A DNA stretch of 23,210 nucleotides, from assembly GCA_020832965.1 (NCBI GenBank), contig JAJHRM010000015.1, forward strand, positions 1 to 23,210, in the 5' to 3' direction. A program made the position numbers and the translations under genes. Below the pieces are notes generated by a model that did no database searches, was not told where the DNA came from, and saw nothing but the letters and a program-made list of their open reading frames with translations. Source of the DNA: Thermofilum sp. (GTDB lineage Archaea; Thermoproteota; Thermoprotei; Thermofilales; Thermofilaceae). Each line of letters opens with the position of its first letter. Within the stretch, counting starts at the first letter, position 1. Positions 14,234-21,817 of the stretch are shown here, piece after piece.

Positions 14234-14902
14234 ATGCCCCTGGTTCTCCTGTCCCCCAAGCTCAGGCTCGCAAGGCTAAGTGTTGCTGAGAGGCTAGCCT
14301 CTCTTATGGAGGAGTTTAGGGGGATTTTCCTGCCCTACCCTAGAGAGCTTGGGAAGGCTCTCAACGCCTATGCAAGAGGGGTGCTGGACTGGAGGGGTGT
14401 TTTTGAGGAAGTTAAGAGCCTCATGCCGGGCTTCTTCAGAGGGTGGCTGTGGGTCGAGGAGCCGCTGATAAGGTCTCTGAGGATGCTTGGGAAGGAGGTG
14501 AGGTGCTACGGCGACGCGTCTGCCCAGCTGCTCGCCAGGAGTGGCAAGTACCTCTCCTTGCTGCTCAGGGCCAGGGTTTCGGGCAGGATCGACCTCGAGG
14601 AGTGGAGGAGGGTGCTCGGCGAGGAAAAAGTGCCCGTCGCTGAGGGCTACGTGACTGTTTCGAGTAGGAGGGTTGAGGGGGCTGAGAATATCGATTCCTG
14701 GGGTCTGCCGTTTCCGCCGACCGATGACGTTGACGTGGTTACGCGTGAGAAGGTTTCCGAGATAGTTGACTACGTATTCAACTTCGTTGTGGTTGCCGAG
14801 AACTTGGACGCAGCCTACTTGAAGTGGCTCGAGGTGAAAAAGGGTATCAAGAGGGCAGATCTTTGGGAGCTGCTGGGAATTCTTGGCAGAGAGGGTTTTT
14901 AA
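14234..14902 (+). CDS. Conserved-looking hypothetical protein, 222 aa
   Basis: I do not recognise this protein. It is soluble and largely helical, with notable segments IFLPYPRELGKALNAYARGVLDW, LWVEEPLIRSLRMLGKEVRCYGD, and a C-terminal WGLPFPPTDDVDVVTREKVSEIVDYV. The YPRELG / EPL..L...G.EV..YGD pattern faintly recalls TraB/ChaN-type proteins, but this is too weak to assign. The start is supported by a GGGAGAGG purine run right before the ATG and an AT-rich box (14193-14201) about 37 nt upstream. The rhomboid protease gene follows after 30 bases with its own TATA-like box, so co-transcription is possible but not required. Codon use fits its neighbours. Confidence 0.75.
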   Translation: MPLVLLSPKLRLARLSVAERLASLMEEFRGIFLPYPRELGKALNAYARGVLDWRGVFEEVKSLMPGFFRGWLWVEEPLIRSLRMLGKEVRCYGDASAQLLARSGKYLSLLLRARVSGRIDLEEWRRVLGEEKVPVAEGYVTVSSRRVEGAENIDSWGLPFPPTDDVDVVTREKVSEIVDYVFNFVVVAENLDAAYLKWLEVKKGIKRADLWELLGILGREGF

Positions 14903-14932
14903 GCTAGTGTTTCACTTAAACCCTTGAGTATC

Positions 14933-16270
14933 ATGGGTTTGCCACTGCCGGGTCGCTGGGAGGAAGTTGAGAGGTTTAGTGCCCCAGTCACGCTGGGGCT
15001 TGTAGTCGCCAATACGCTTGTCTACCTGGCTACGAGCTATGATAATCTCTTTCTACAAGTGGGCGACAGGTGGATTGGCATGCTTGCCTTTGTCCCCGCC
15101 TACTTCGCTAGGCCAGAGCACCTGTACCGCTTGTTCACTTCCATGTTTCTCCACGCGAACTTGGCGCACATATTCTTCAACATGCTCTTCCTATACACCT
15201 TCGGTAGAGGGGTTGAGTCGGTGATGGGTAGCCGTAACTACCTGGCGCTCTACGTAACGAGCGGCTTGCTGGCGAGCTTCTTCCACACAGCATTCCTCCC
15301 GTTGGAGGGGGCTACCTCTGCCTTTATTCCTGCTCTGGGTGCGAGCGGCGCGATAAGCGGGGTTCTGGGGGCTTATCTGCTGCTGTTCCCGGGGACGAGG
15401 CTTACCATGTGCTTCTTCTACTTCTACTTCCCGGTATGCTTTACGACGAGGGCTGCTGTTTACCTGATTTTCTGGTTTGCCTTGCAGATACTTCAGGGTC
15501 TTCTCCCAGGCGCTAGCCTGGGTGTTGCTGTGTTCGCGCATGCCGGCGGATTTATTGGGGGGCTAGCCCTGCTCCCGCTCCTGGTTTCCCGCGAGAGGCT
15601 GGAGACTCTGAGGTTTTACTCTTCCATGCGCTCATTCTTCAGGAACATATTCTTCACTGAGAGGGGTTTCTCGCAGCTGGGCAAGTATCTGCTCGCCTTC
15701 CTAATAGGCATCGTCGCTGTGACTGCCGTTTACTCGGCCGTGGCTTCCGAGTCTATGGGGGGCGTAAGTAAGGTTTTAGCTGTCAGCGTGGTGAGCGGCG
15801 GCTCCACCGAGAACGAGAGCATAATTATCCAGCTTTCCCCGGAGGGGCTGCTCGACGTTACACCCATAGCCAGCTCGGGTGTCAGGGTGGTCGTTAACAG
15901 GCTTAAAGCGCTGAACCTGCTCTACCGCTACAGCTCCGCAGGAGAGAGCGTGAGCATACAGGAGACCAGCAAGGGGATCGTTAACGACGTACCGGTGGAC
16001 GTAAGTATCAGGGCTACACTCACCTTCGACAGGTTCGGATTGCTGGACTCCGGGAGCGGCCACATGACAACCGATGTTCTCGCATGCGACCCTTACGGCT
16101 TCTGCAGGATTTCTGGGAAAGGTTCCTACGAGTTCTCTGTCGCACCCGAGGGAACCATGGTGGGGCTTAAAGGGGTCCCGGTTTTGGAGCTCTCCCTGCT
16201 TTCTCTCGTTGCCTGCATGGTCGCTGTTTCGCACGTGCTTAGGGCGGAGAGGTACGCCATAGTGGAGTAG
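14933..16270 (+). CDS. Rhomboid-family intramembrane serine protease with C-terminal ectodomain
   Basis: A 445-residue membrane protein. The rhomboid core covers about 15-220: LHANLAHIFFNMLFL in helix 2 (oxyanion His and Asn), GASGAISGVLGAYLLLFP with the nucleophile Ser138, and FAHAGGFIGGLALL with catalytic His203. All catalytic residues are present, so it should cleave membrane proteins within the bilayer. An extra part follows: a membrane helix (about 250-270), a soluble beta-rich region of about 145 residues (rich in Val, Ser and Gly, with a Cys pair ACDPYGFC), and a last membrane helix near 415-435. The function of this extension is unknown to me. TTTTTAAGC (14896-14904) lies about 30 nt upstream; ATG at 14933 is chosen, with TTG at 14924 as the alternative. 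Confidence 0.88.
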   Translation: MGLPLPGRWEEVERFSAPVTLGLVVANTLVYLATSYDNLFLQVGDRWIGMLAFVPAYFARPEHLYRLFTSMFLHANLAHIFFNMLFLYTFGRGVESVMGSRNYLALYVTSGLLASFFHTAFLPLEGATSAFIPALGASGAISGVLGAYLLLFPGTRLTMCFFYFYFPVCFTTRAAVYLIFWFALQILQGLLPGASLGVAVFAHAGGFIGGLALLPLLVSRERLETLRFYSSMRSFFRNIFFTERGFSQLGKYLLAFLIGIVAVTAVYSAVASESMGGVSKVLAVSVVSGGSTENESIIIQLSPEGLLDVTPIASSGVRVVVNRLKALNLLYRYSSAGESVSIQETSKGIVNDVPVDVSIRATLTFDRFGLLDSGSGHMTTDVLACDPYGFCRISGKGSYEFSVAPEGTMVGLKGVPVLELSLLSLVACMVAVSHVLRAERYAIVE

Positions 16271-16315
16271 CACGCGTGGAAAATGTTTTAAACTTCTCGA
16301 AGTACAGTAGGCGAG

Positions 16316-17455
16316 GTGAGCGCGTTGAATCCAGAGGCGGTAGTATCTGCTGCGCTGAGGGAGCCTACTGAGGAGCTCCTGACAGTCGAGAACCTGCGGA
16401 AACTGATAGAGATGGGCGTTCCCCTAAACCATTACATTGGCTTTGAGATCTCTGGCTTCGTGCACCTCGGTACGGGCTTGATCTCAATGCAGAAGGTGGC
16501 GGATCTCCAGAAAGTGGGGGTTAAGACGAGGATTTTTCTGGCTGACTACCACAGCTGGATAAACAAGAAGCTTGGGGGAGACTTGAGTGTTATTAAGCGT
16601 GTGGCTGGCGGCTACTTCAAGGAGGCCTTGAGGGTATCGCTGAGGATTGCCGGCGGGGACCCTGATAGCGCTGAGTTCATTCTCGGCTCTGAGCTTTACG
16701 ATAAGCTGGGCATAGAGTACTTCACAAACGTGCTTAGGGTGTCGATGGAGACTACTCTTTCGAGGGTAAGGAGGTCGGTTACTATTCTCGGCAGGAGCGA
16801 GTCGGAGGCTCTAACCTTTGCGCAATTGCTTTACGTTCCAATGCAGGTTGCAGATATTTTCAGCATGGGTGTCAATATCCCCCATGGGGGCATGGATCAG
16901 AGGAAGGCTCACGTCATCGCCATAGAGGTTGGCGAGAAGCTCTTCGGCTACAAGCCAGTCGCCATCCACCACAGGCTCCTTCCGGGGCTTCAAATGACGA
17001 AGGAGGACTGGGAAAAGCTCTCAGAGGCCAAGAGGTCCGGCGTGGAGAAGTTTAGGGAGGTTTCTGCAAACATAAAGATGTCTAAGTCGAAGCCCGAGAC
17101 AGCCATATTCATCCACGACCCCGAAGAGGAGATCAGGGAGAAGATTAGGAGCGCCTTCTGCCCGCCGGGCGAGGCAGAGTTCAACCCAGTCCTAGAGCTA
17201 GCAAGGCTCATCATTTTCCGGGACAGGAGGGAGGGGTTCGAGGTGGTGAACAGGAAGACGGGCGAGAGGAGGATGTTCGAGAGCTACTCGCAGCTCGAGG
17301 AGGCTTACAGGAGGCGAGAGGTCCACCCACTAGACCTTAAGGAGGCAGTTGCTGACGAGCTGGTCAGAATACTGGAGCCTGCACGTAGAGTCTTCCTTGA
17401 GGGCCACGGGCGAACCCTACTAGAGGAGCTCCGAGAATTAAGGATCACGAGGTAA
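16316..17455 (+). CDS. tyrS: Tyrosyl-tRNA synthetase (archaeal type)
   Basis: A 379-residue class I synthetase that charges tRNA-Tyr. The HIGH-type motif is HLGTG (50-54) and the KMSKS motif is KMSKSKPE (254-261). GGMDQRKAH and YVPMQVADIF are typical of archaeal TyrRS, and KTRIFLADYHSWINKKLGGD matches the family's tyrosine-binding region. The length fits the archaeal form (about 330-380), which lacks the bacterial S4 tail. A GTTTTAAAC box (16285-16293) lies about 27 nt before the GTG, so the transcript is probably leaderless and the GTG start is favoured. Three bases separate its stop from the editing-domain gene that follows, so the two form an operon. Confidence 0.93.
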   Translation: MSALNPEAVVSAALREPTEELLTVENLRKLIEMGVPLNHYIGFEISGFVHLGTGLISMQKVADLQKVGVKTRIFLADYHSWINKKLGGDLSVIKRVAGGYFKEALRVSLRIAGGDPDSAEFILGSELYDKLGIEYFTNVLRVSMETTLSRVRRSVTILGRSESEALTFAQLLYVPMQVADIFSMGVNIPHGGMDQRKAHVIAIEVGEKLFGYKPVAIHHRLLPGLQMTKEDWEKLSEAKRSGVEKFREVSANIKMSKSKPETAIFIHDPEEEIREKIRSAFCPPGEAEFNPVLELARLIIFRDRREGFEVVNRKTGERRMFESYSQLEEAYRRREVHPLDLKEAVADELVRILEPARRVFLEGHGRTLLEELRELRITR

Positions 17456-17458
17456 CAG

Positions 17459-17953
17459 GTGGCGCGCGCTGTGCTTAGAGTAAGGGATTTGGAGGAGTAC
17501 CTCACCTCTCTTGGTGTGTTTTTCAGGATAGTTGAAGTTCCGGAGGCCGCGACGTCTAGCCAGGCTTCGAGGAGCCTTGGGGTGGGCTTGGAGAGGATTG
17601 CTAAGACTGTTGTACTTAAGGCTGATAGCGGTGAGACTGTACTGGTAGTCGTTAGGGCTGATAAGAGGATTGATCAGGGGAGGCTTGCAAAACTCTTGGG
17701 CTTCAAGAAGCTTAGGCTTGCATCTTTCGGCGAGGTTGTTGAAGAAACTGGCTACCCGCCTGGGGGTGTCCCGCCGGTTGGGCATAAGAGGAAGCTACCC
17801 GTGTACGTTGATAGGGGACTTCTTGTGGGGACGTACTTTGTCGGAGGCGGGGATGAGAAGCACCTCCTAGAGGTGTCGCTTGAGGATCTCGTAAACAGGG
17901 GGCTTGCTGTAGCAATAGATATCCCCTTGAGGGGGACGGGCGAGGAGACATAG
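17459..17953 (+). CDS. YbaK/ProX-type aminoacyl-tRNA deacylase
   Basis: A 164-residue free-standing editing domain of the YbaK/prolyl-tRNA synthetase insertion family. Features are SSQASRSLGVGLERIAKTVVLKADSGETVLVVVRADKRID, with the conserved lysine of the ...KTVVLK strand, and the C-terminal GGVPPVGH...VYVD block, in which G-x-PP-x-G-H is the family hallmark. Members hydrolyse mischarged tRNA, most often Ala- or Cys-tRNA-Pro; the substrate here is not determined. It starts with GTG only three bases after the TyrRS stop, so it shares that transcript. It acts in the cytoplasm. Confidence 0.85.
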   Translation: MARAVLRVRDLEEYLTSLGVFFRIVEVPEAATSSQASRSLGVGLERIAKTVVLKADSGETVLVVVRADKRIDQGRLAKLLGFKKLRLASFGEVVEETGYPPGGVPPVGHKRKLPVYVDRGLLVGTYFVGGGDEKHLLEVSLEDLVNRGLAVAIDIPLRGTGEET

Positions 17954-18087
17954 GCACGCACTCTGCCTTCCCGGAGTCACCCCGCTCTGATCCCTGTAAC
18001 CATTGTAACGTGCGTTCATAGATGCACTGTTCATCATTTATGCGAGCCTCCGCCGTGCTCGAGCCCCCGTAAAAACCGAAACGTTTA

Positions 18088-18106
18088 AAGCACGTGCACT
18101 GTGCTT
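18088..18106. promoter_or_regulatory. Inverted repeat in the nikR promoter
   Basis: AAGCAC-N7-GTGCTT has perfect 6-bp arms. It overlaps the 3' edge of the GTTTAAAG box (18083-18090) and runs toward the start region of the NikR gene at 18123, an ideal place for autorepression. Known NikR operators are long-spaced GTATGA palindromes, so this would be a different recognition sequence; binding is inferred. Confidence 0.5.
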
Positions 18107-18122
18107 AAGTACGTGGTTCTAA

Positions 18123-18509
18123 GTGAGGAGGATAAGCTTAACTCTCCCGGATGAGGTTTACAATGCTTTGGAGGAGCTCGCCGAGAGGATGAAGATCGAT
18201 AATCGCTCCCGGCTGGTAGCAGACATGATCATGGCTCATGCGGTGTCTGTGCTTGAAGACGAGAAAAGGTATGCTGGTTCGGTAGTCGTCCTCTACGACC
18301 ACTCGAGGGGTGAGACTGTCTACGCGCTCACTGACGTGCAGCACGACTACCCAGAGGTCTCCGCCACAATACACATGCACATCAGCGAGGACTTGTGCGC
18401 CGAGGTTTTGGGAGTGAGGGGCGAGGGTAAGAGGTTGAGGAGCCTCCTATCGAGGCTGAGGGAAGTGAGCGGAGTCATCACTGTGCAGCACGCACTGATA
18501 CCACTGTGA
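18123..18509 (+). CDS. nikR: NikR-family nickel-responsive regulator
   Basis: A 128-residue ribbon-helix-helix regulator. Residues 2-45 form the DNA-binding domain (RRISLTLPDEVYNALEELAE). The C-terminal ACT-like domain keeps the high-affinity nickel site: His74 in VQHDY, His84 and His86 in TIHMHIS, and Cys92, equivalent to His76, His87, His89 and Cys95 of E. coli NikR. The length is typical (about 130-140). With nickel bound it should repress its targets. No nickel transporter or hydrogenase is in the window, so targets lie elsewhere apart from probable autoregulation through the inverted repeat just upstream. The GTG start fits the TATA spacing and places the first beta strand at the N-terminus as in other NikR proteins. 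Confidence 0.88.
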   Translation: MRRISLTLPDEVYNALEELAERMKIDNRSRLVADMIMAHAVSVLEDEKRYAGSVVVLYDHSRGETVYALTDVQHDYPEVSATIHMHISEDLCAEVLGVRGEGKRLRSLLSRLREVSGVITVQHALIPL

Positions 18510-18581
18510 AGGTATGCAGGGAGCGCGCGCAAGCTTATAGCGCGCCTAATCAACGATAAGGATATAAACCGTGGCGATCAC

Positions 18582-18593
18582 AAGCGCGCGCTT
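18582..18593. repeat. GC palindrome AAGCGCGCGCTT
   Basis: A 12-bp perfect palindrome with the same AGCGCGCGCT core as the copies at 13878, 14157 and 19188. It lies in the gap between nikR and the gene at 18735, which also holds AGCGCGCGC at 18523 and TAGCGCGCC at 18538. Confidence 0.4.
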
Positions 18594-18663
18594 AGCGACT
18601 ATGCATATATGCCCAGCGAGTGCTTCACCAAGAGTATTTCTTTCGTTTGGATTTTAAGAGTAA

Positions 18664-18674
18664 ACTATAATAGT
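18664..18674. promoter_or_regulatory. ACTAT-A-ATAGT palindrome before an AT-rich promoter
   Basis: An 11-bp odd palindrome followed by TATTTAAAATTTAATAAATTTAA-type sequence. With its flanks it resembles the TrmB-like operator region at 12162-12190, but its spacer between ACTA and TAGT is three bases rather than four. A second box, GAATATATAAC (18707-18717), is closer to the gene at 18735. Confidence 0.3.
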
Positions 18675-18734
18675 ATTTAAAATTTAATAAATTTAATATA
18701 GACTTTGAATATATAACACTCTTGGTGCTCAAGG

Positions 18735-19163
18735 ATGGACAGCGCGCAGGCGAGTGAATGTAGAGAGAAATCGTCTATATGGCTATACTTAGGCGAGCAG
18801 GACATCTTCTATCCTTTTCCATTGTCTTTTGAGGAAGTAAGGTATTTATTAAAAAGCAAGGAAGGAGTCAAACAATTAATTTTAGAGATTGCCCAATTTG
18901 CGAGCACACAGGGGACTCCTTTTGATCCTTCGAGTGGATTAAAGTGGGTTGTATATATTAAGATTAGGGAGGATTCGGTTGAGATTCTTAGGGGTTTTTA
19001 TGAATTTGCTAGGCAACGTGAGAGTGGGGCTGCAGATTTTGTTTTATTAGTGTTGGATAAGCCGCTTTGCCTTAGTAGTGATACTCTTCGAAAACTAGCG
19101 AGATATGTTAAAATTGCACATGATATCGAACCCCTATGCGTGCGCCAAAATTTCCATTTTTAA
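18735..19163 (+). CDS. Hypothetical protein, 142 aa, in an AT-rich patch
   Basis: I do not recognise this protein. It is 142 residues, soluble, mixed alpha/beta, with YLGEQDIFYPFPLSFEEVRYLL near the N-terminus and DFVLLVLDKPLCLSSDTLRKLARYV near the C-terminus. Third codon positions are clearly more A/T-rich than in nikR or tyrS, which suggests a different history. CAAGG precedes the ATG and an AATATATAAC box lies about 22-28 nt upstream, so the start is reasonable. It converges on, and overlaps by 30 bp, the ORF on the opposite strand. Confidence 0.55.
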   Translation: MDSAQASECREKSSIWLYLGEQDIFYPFPLSFEEVRYLLKSKEGVKQLILEIAQFASTQGTPFDPSSGLKWVVYIKIREDSVEILRGFYEFARQRESGAADFVLLVLDKPLCLSSDTLRKLARYVKIAHDIEPLCVRQNFHF

Positions 19164-19469
19164 ACGTCTATGGCACAGTAATGGTGAAGCGCGCGCTACT
19201 ATACAAGATTCTTTACCATCACATAAGCCATCTAACACAAGCGGACTAGGACCGCTAACTGGCTCCATCATAACTCCCTTGAAAATCAGAATGACACTTA
19301 AAACAGTTCCTGGCACAAGCTGGAAATCCGTGTCTGGAATGTAGCCCGGTACTTGGAGCGCGAAAAATATTATGCCATGTTTCGATAACCCAGCTGGAAA
19401 CATTATCTTTGTTCCGTTGGGGAAGATAAAAGTGAGCACTAGGGTAGCGTTTTCGTCGTCAAGGCGCAC
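19134..19469 (-). CDS. Hypothetical ORF, possibly start-less remnant
   Basis: A 111-residue frame from a GTG at 19469. The first 80 residues look like a real beta-rich protein (TLVLTFIFPNGTKIMFPAGLSKHGIIFFALQVPGYIPDTDFQLVPG); the last 25 (LLCHRRLKMEILAHA) look accidental. The same frame stays open upstream to a stop at about 19564 with plausible codons (LVETKADSNKASIDEARREG) but no ATG, GTG or TTG, while the only nearby TATA-like box (CATATAAGC, about 19568-19576) lies above that extension. The start codon may therefore have been lost. No family recognised. Confidence 0.3.
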   Translation of the reverse strand: MRLDDENATLVLTFIFPNGTKIMFPAGLSKHGIIFFALQVPGYIPDTDFQLVPGTVLSVILIFKGVMMEPVSGPSPLVLDGLCDGKESCIVARASPLLCHRRLKMEILAHA

Positions 19470-19590
19470 GACGAAGAAGTTAGCATTTCCAAGCCCCTCT
19501 CTCCTTGCCTCATCAATGCTGGCTTTATTCGAATCGGCTTTTGTCTCAACTAACTATGTACGCATGCTTATATGAGTGCAACATAAGTCG

Positions 19591-19607
19591 TAAAACCCCA
19601 GGTTTTA
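19591..19607. repeat. Short hairpin TAAAACC-CCA-GGTTTTA
   Basis: A perfect 7-bp inverted repeat with a 3-base loop in the gap between the orphan ORF and the radical SAM gene tail. It could end transcription of the minus-strand radical SAM mRNA, being about 115 bases after its stop, but no T-tract is attached. Confidence 0.35.
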
Positions 19608-19721
19608 TGACATCAAGCTAGACCCCTCAACGCACAGGGTAACGGTGGGGAAAAATTATAGCTCCTTTGAGCTCTATACGTGTAATTAGCGTGTGCATGT
19701 CGAGCATTGTGGCAGTGTGTG

Positions 19722-20996
19722 CTATATTATGCAGTGTGCTAAGCCTGCGCTGTATATGCACTCGTTGCACCCGACTTCGTTTCCGTAGCAGTCGTACTCG
19801 TTTGCACGAATGTACCAGCAGTCCCTCGTGGCGAAGGGGCAGTCTCCACACCAGGGGATGCTTCTGGGGAGGTCTCTCCTGATCCTGCGGAAGCGTATGT
19901 AGCTTGGCGAGTTCCAGATTTCGCTTAGGGGCTGCTCGGAGACGTTTCCGAAGACTCGCTTCTTGACGATTTTTGGGTGCATGTTTGTGTAGAGTGGGTG
20001 TGTGTAGGCTAGGTCCATGCATGGGGCTACGTCCCCGTTCCACAGCACTACTGCGTAGTCTTGGTCGATGTAGGGGCATGACCGCTTGTTTGCGTCTGCA
20101 TGCACCGTTGGCAGCTTTACCTCCATTCCGTACTCTCTCGCTACTCTGGCTGTCTCGTCCAGGCATGCTTGCACTTCTCCAAGCATTTCCCGCTTCCCCT
20201 GGGCATCCCTGCATATCTCCGAGTTCAGCGTGTAGCCTGCGCTCGCTAGCTTGCCGATGAGTTGCAGGTATAGCTCCATTTTGCCGGTCGAAGTGTGTGC
20301 GTAGTGCCGGAGCATGACGTCGTATACTGCTTCCCTCGCTAATTCCTCGATGTCCCCAGCCTGCTCCTCGAAGAACTCGAGGGCTTTTTCGCTAGCGGTT
20401 GTGTACACAGTTTCCTTCATCATCGCCTCGCTGTACGAGACTAAGTGGGAGACAACCAAGAAGTCTAGGTCGAGCTCGCCCGCCATTCTCGCGATCCGGG
20501 GGAGTAGCCCGTAGTTCCACTTCATCAGCACTACTGCTATCCCAAGCCTGACGCCATAATCTTCCTTCATTTTTGAGGCTGTCCTGAGATTGCCCAGCAC
20601 GTCGTACTCGGCTGATCCTACCCTGATCTTCGAGAGTAAGCCCAGCTCTGGGGCATCGATTGAGAATGCTACCTCGTTTATCCCGGCGCTGAAGATCTTC
20701 ACGGCAGTTTGGGAGCTCATCAGGGTCCCGTTTGTGACCGTAAGTATGTATGTTGACTCTGAAGACTCTCTCGCATAGCGGACCATTTCCGCAAATTTCG
20801 GGTGGAACAGTGGCTCCCCATAGCCGTACAGAGCGAGCCTCTTAAGCTTGCCTCCGCTCTCGTCAATTACCCTCTTGAAGAGCTCGAAGTCCATGTAGCC
20901 GAATTTTTCTCCTATCCAGGTGTTCCTCACGCACATCACGCATGCAAGATTGCACAGGTTTGTCGGCTCTACCTGGAGTCCCTCGGGGTGGCTCAT
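19722..20996 (-). CDS. Radical SAM/SPASM protein resembling tungsten-cofactor oxidoreductase maturases
   Basis: A 424-residue radical SAM enzyme. The [4Fe-4S] motif is CNLACVMC (Cys15, Cys19, Cys22), followed by YGYGEPLFHP (the GGE-like block) and FSIDAP. The C-terminal part is a SPASM-type, cysteine-rich domain: CPYIDQDYAVVLWNGDVAPCMD, then WCGDCPFATRDCW and a final YDCYGNEVGCNECIYSAGLAHC. The last block, with a DC-x-GNE then C-x2-C-x6-HC pattern, recalls the radical SAM maturases encoded beside tungsten aldehyde:ferredoxin oxidoreductases in archaea; that subtype call is from memory. No such oxidoreductase is in this window. A TTTTAATAAGC box (about 21025-21035) lies 34 nt before the ATG. 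The gene is divergent from the methyltransferase-like gene at 21105. Confidence 0.82.
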   Translation of the reverse strand: MSHPEGLQVEPTNLCNLACVMCVRNTWIGEKFGYMDFELFKRVIDESGGKLKRLALYGYGEPLFHPKFAEMVRYARESSESTYILTVTNGTLMSSQTAVKIFSAGINEVAFSIDAPELGLLSKIRVGSAEYDVLGNLRTASKMKEDYGVRLGIAVVLMKWNYGLLPRIARMAGELDLDFLVVSHLVSYSEAMMKETVYTTASEKALEFFEEQAGDIEELAREAVYDVMLRHYAHTSTGKMELYLQLIGKLASAGYTLNSEICRDAQGKREMLGEVQACLDETARVAREYGMEVKLPTVHADANKRSCPYIDQDYAVVLWNGDVAPCMDLAYTHPLYTNMHPKIVKKRVFGNVSEQPLSEIWNSPSYIRFRRIRRDLPRSIPWCGDCPFATRDCWYIRANEYDCYGNEVGCNECIYSAGLAHCII

Positions 20997-21104
20997 CGAT
21001 TACCATGACATAGTCGTTGCCGCTTATTAAAACTTGCCGGTGGCATGCTGAGACCGTTCCCGCATAGAAATCTTAATTACCCCGGAATTTTTCTTGGGGC
21101 TTCA

Positions 21105-21599
21105 ATGCTCCTCGGTGAGGTGCTTAAAGACCTATCCACAAAGATTGGAGGAGAAATCCCTATCGACGCTGTCCTCGTCCTGCCCACTGTTTTCCCGGAG
21201 GTTTTCCCTCTTCTCGCAGAGTCCCTCCCCGCGGAGTCCTTTAAAGTGTTTCCCGGAGAGCTGAGCATTGCAGCTTTGGAAAGCATCGATAGAGTGGTTT
21301 ATGGCTCTCGCCTCCCATTCCGCGGTGGGGCGTTCAGCGCGGTAATCTGCTTCGCCTGGCTTATTGGCAGCGAATTAGAGGACCTACTGGATGCTCTATG
21401 CAAAGTGACCCGTAAGGATGGCTTCATCGTCGGAGGTACTTGGGCCCCAGGCTCATTCCTCGGCTCAAGGAGAGGCGACCTTTTCAGGCGGCAAGTAGAG
21501 GCTATTAAGAGAAACTTCCCGGAGAGGCTTTCATGCAGAGACCTGAGGGTGACTGAGGATTATGTTCTGGCGTCGTGTAAGTGCAACGGTGCACTTTAA
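21105..21599 (+). CDS. Methyltransferase-like protein lacking the SAM-binding glycine loop
   Basis: A 164-residue protein. LPFRGGAFSAVICFAWLIGSELEDLLDALCKVTRKDGFIVGG matches the second half of a class I methyltransferase fold (the LPF-x-DGSFDAVI strand, then an L..L.RVLKPGG-like segment). The first strand, IDAVLVLPTVFPEVFPLL, occupies the motif I position but has no GxGxG loop, so methyl transfer is doubtful. It may be a degenerate partner or binding protein. The frame is open from 21045, but CTTAATTAC (21071-21079) sits about 28 nt before the ATG at 21105, so the shorter leaderless start is chosen. It is divergent from the radical SAM gene with 108 bp between the starts, so the two may be co-regulated. 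Confidence 0.6.
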   Translation: MLLGEVLKDLSTKIGGEIPIDAVLVLPTVFPEVFPLLAESLPAESFKVFPGELSIAALESIDRVVYGSRLPFRGGAFSAVICFAWLIGSELEDLLDALCKVTRKDGFIVGGTWAPGSFLGSRRGDLFRRQVEAIKRNFPERLSCRDLRVTEDYVLASCKCNGAL

Positions 21600-21689
21600 A
21601 GAGCTTTCACAATGTAAACGGTCTTAAAGACAGACTGTGGGATCGACGTGCACGGCGTGGAGGTAGCAAGGAGCATTAAACACCGCGTA

Positions 21690-21776
21690 GTAGGAACAAA
21701 CTTCCTATGGGAAGGTTAGATGTCCACCAGCGAGGGTGAGGGTGAAGAGCTTCTTAGCTGCACCCGTAGGAACAAA
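21690..21776 (+). repeat. Short repeats upstream of the toxin-antitoxin pair
   Basis: GTAGGAACAAA occurs at 21690-21700 and again at 21766-21776. The first copy is part of an inverted repeat, TAGGAA-N5-TTCCTA (21691-21707). The second lies just before the CCATAAAAG box (21778-21786) of the nucleotidyltransferase gene. These may be binding sites for autoregulation by the pair. The rest of the 218-bp gap shows no gene. Confidence 0.3.
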
Positions 21777-21817
21777 ACCCATAAAAGCTCACAATCCTGC
21801 GATAAGGCGGGTAGCAT

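Noticed and set aside
21690..21776. Repeated GTAGGAACAAA as the start of a CRISPR array
   Set aside because: Only two 11-base copies 76 bases apart, no longer repeat and no cas genes.
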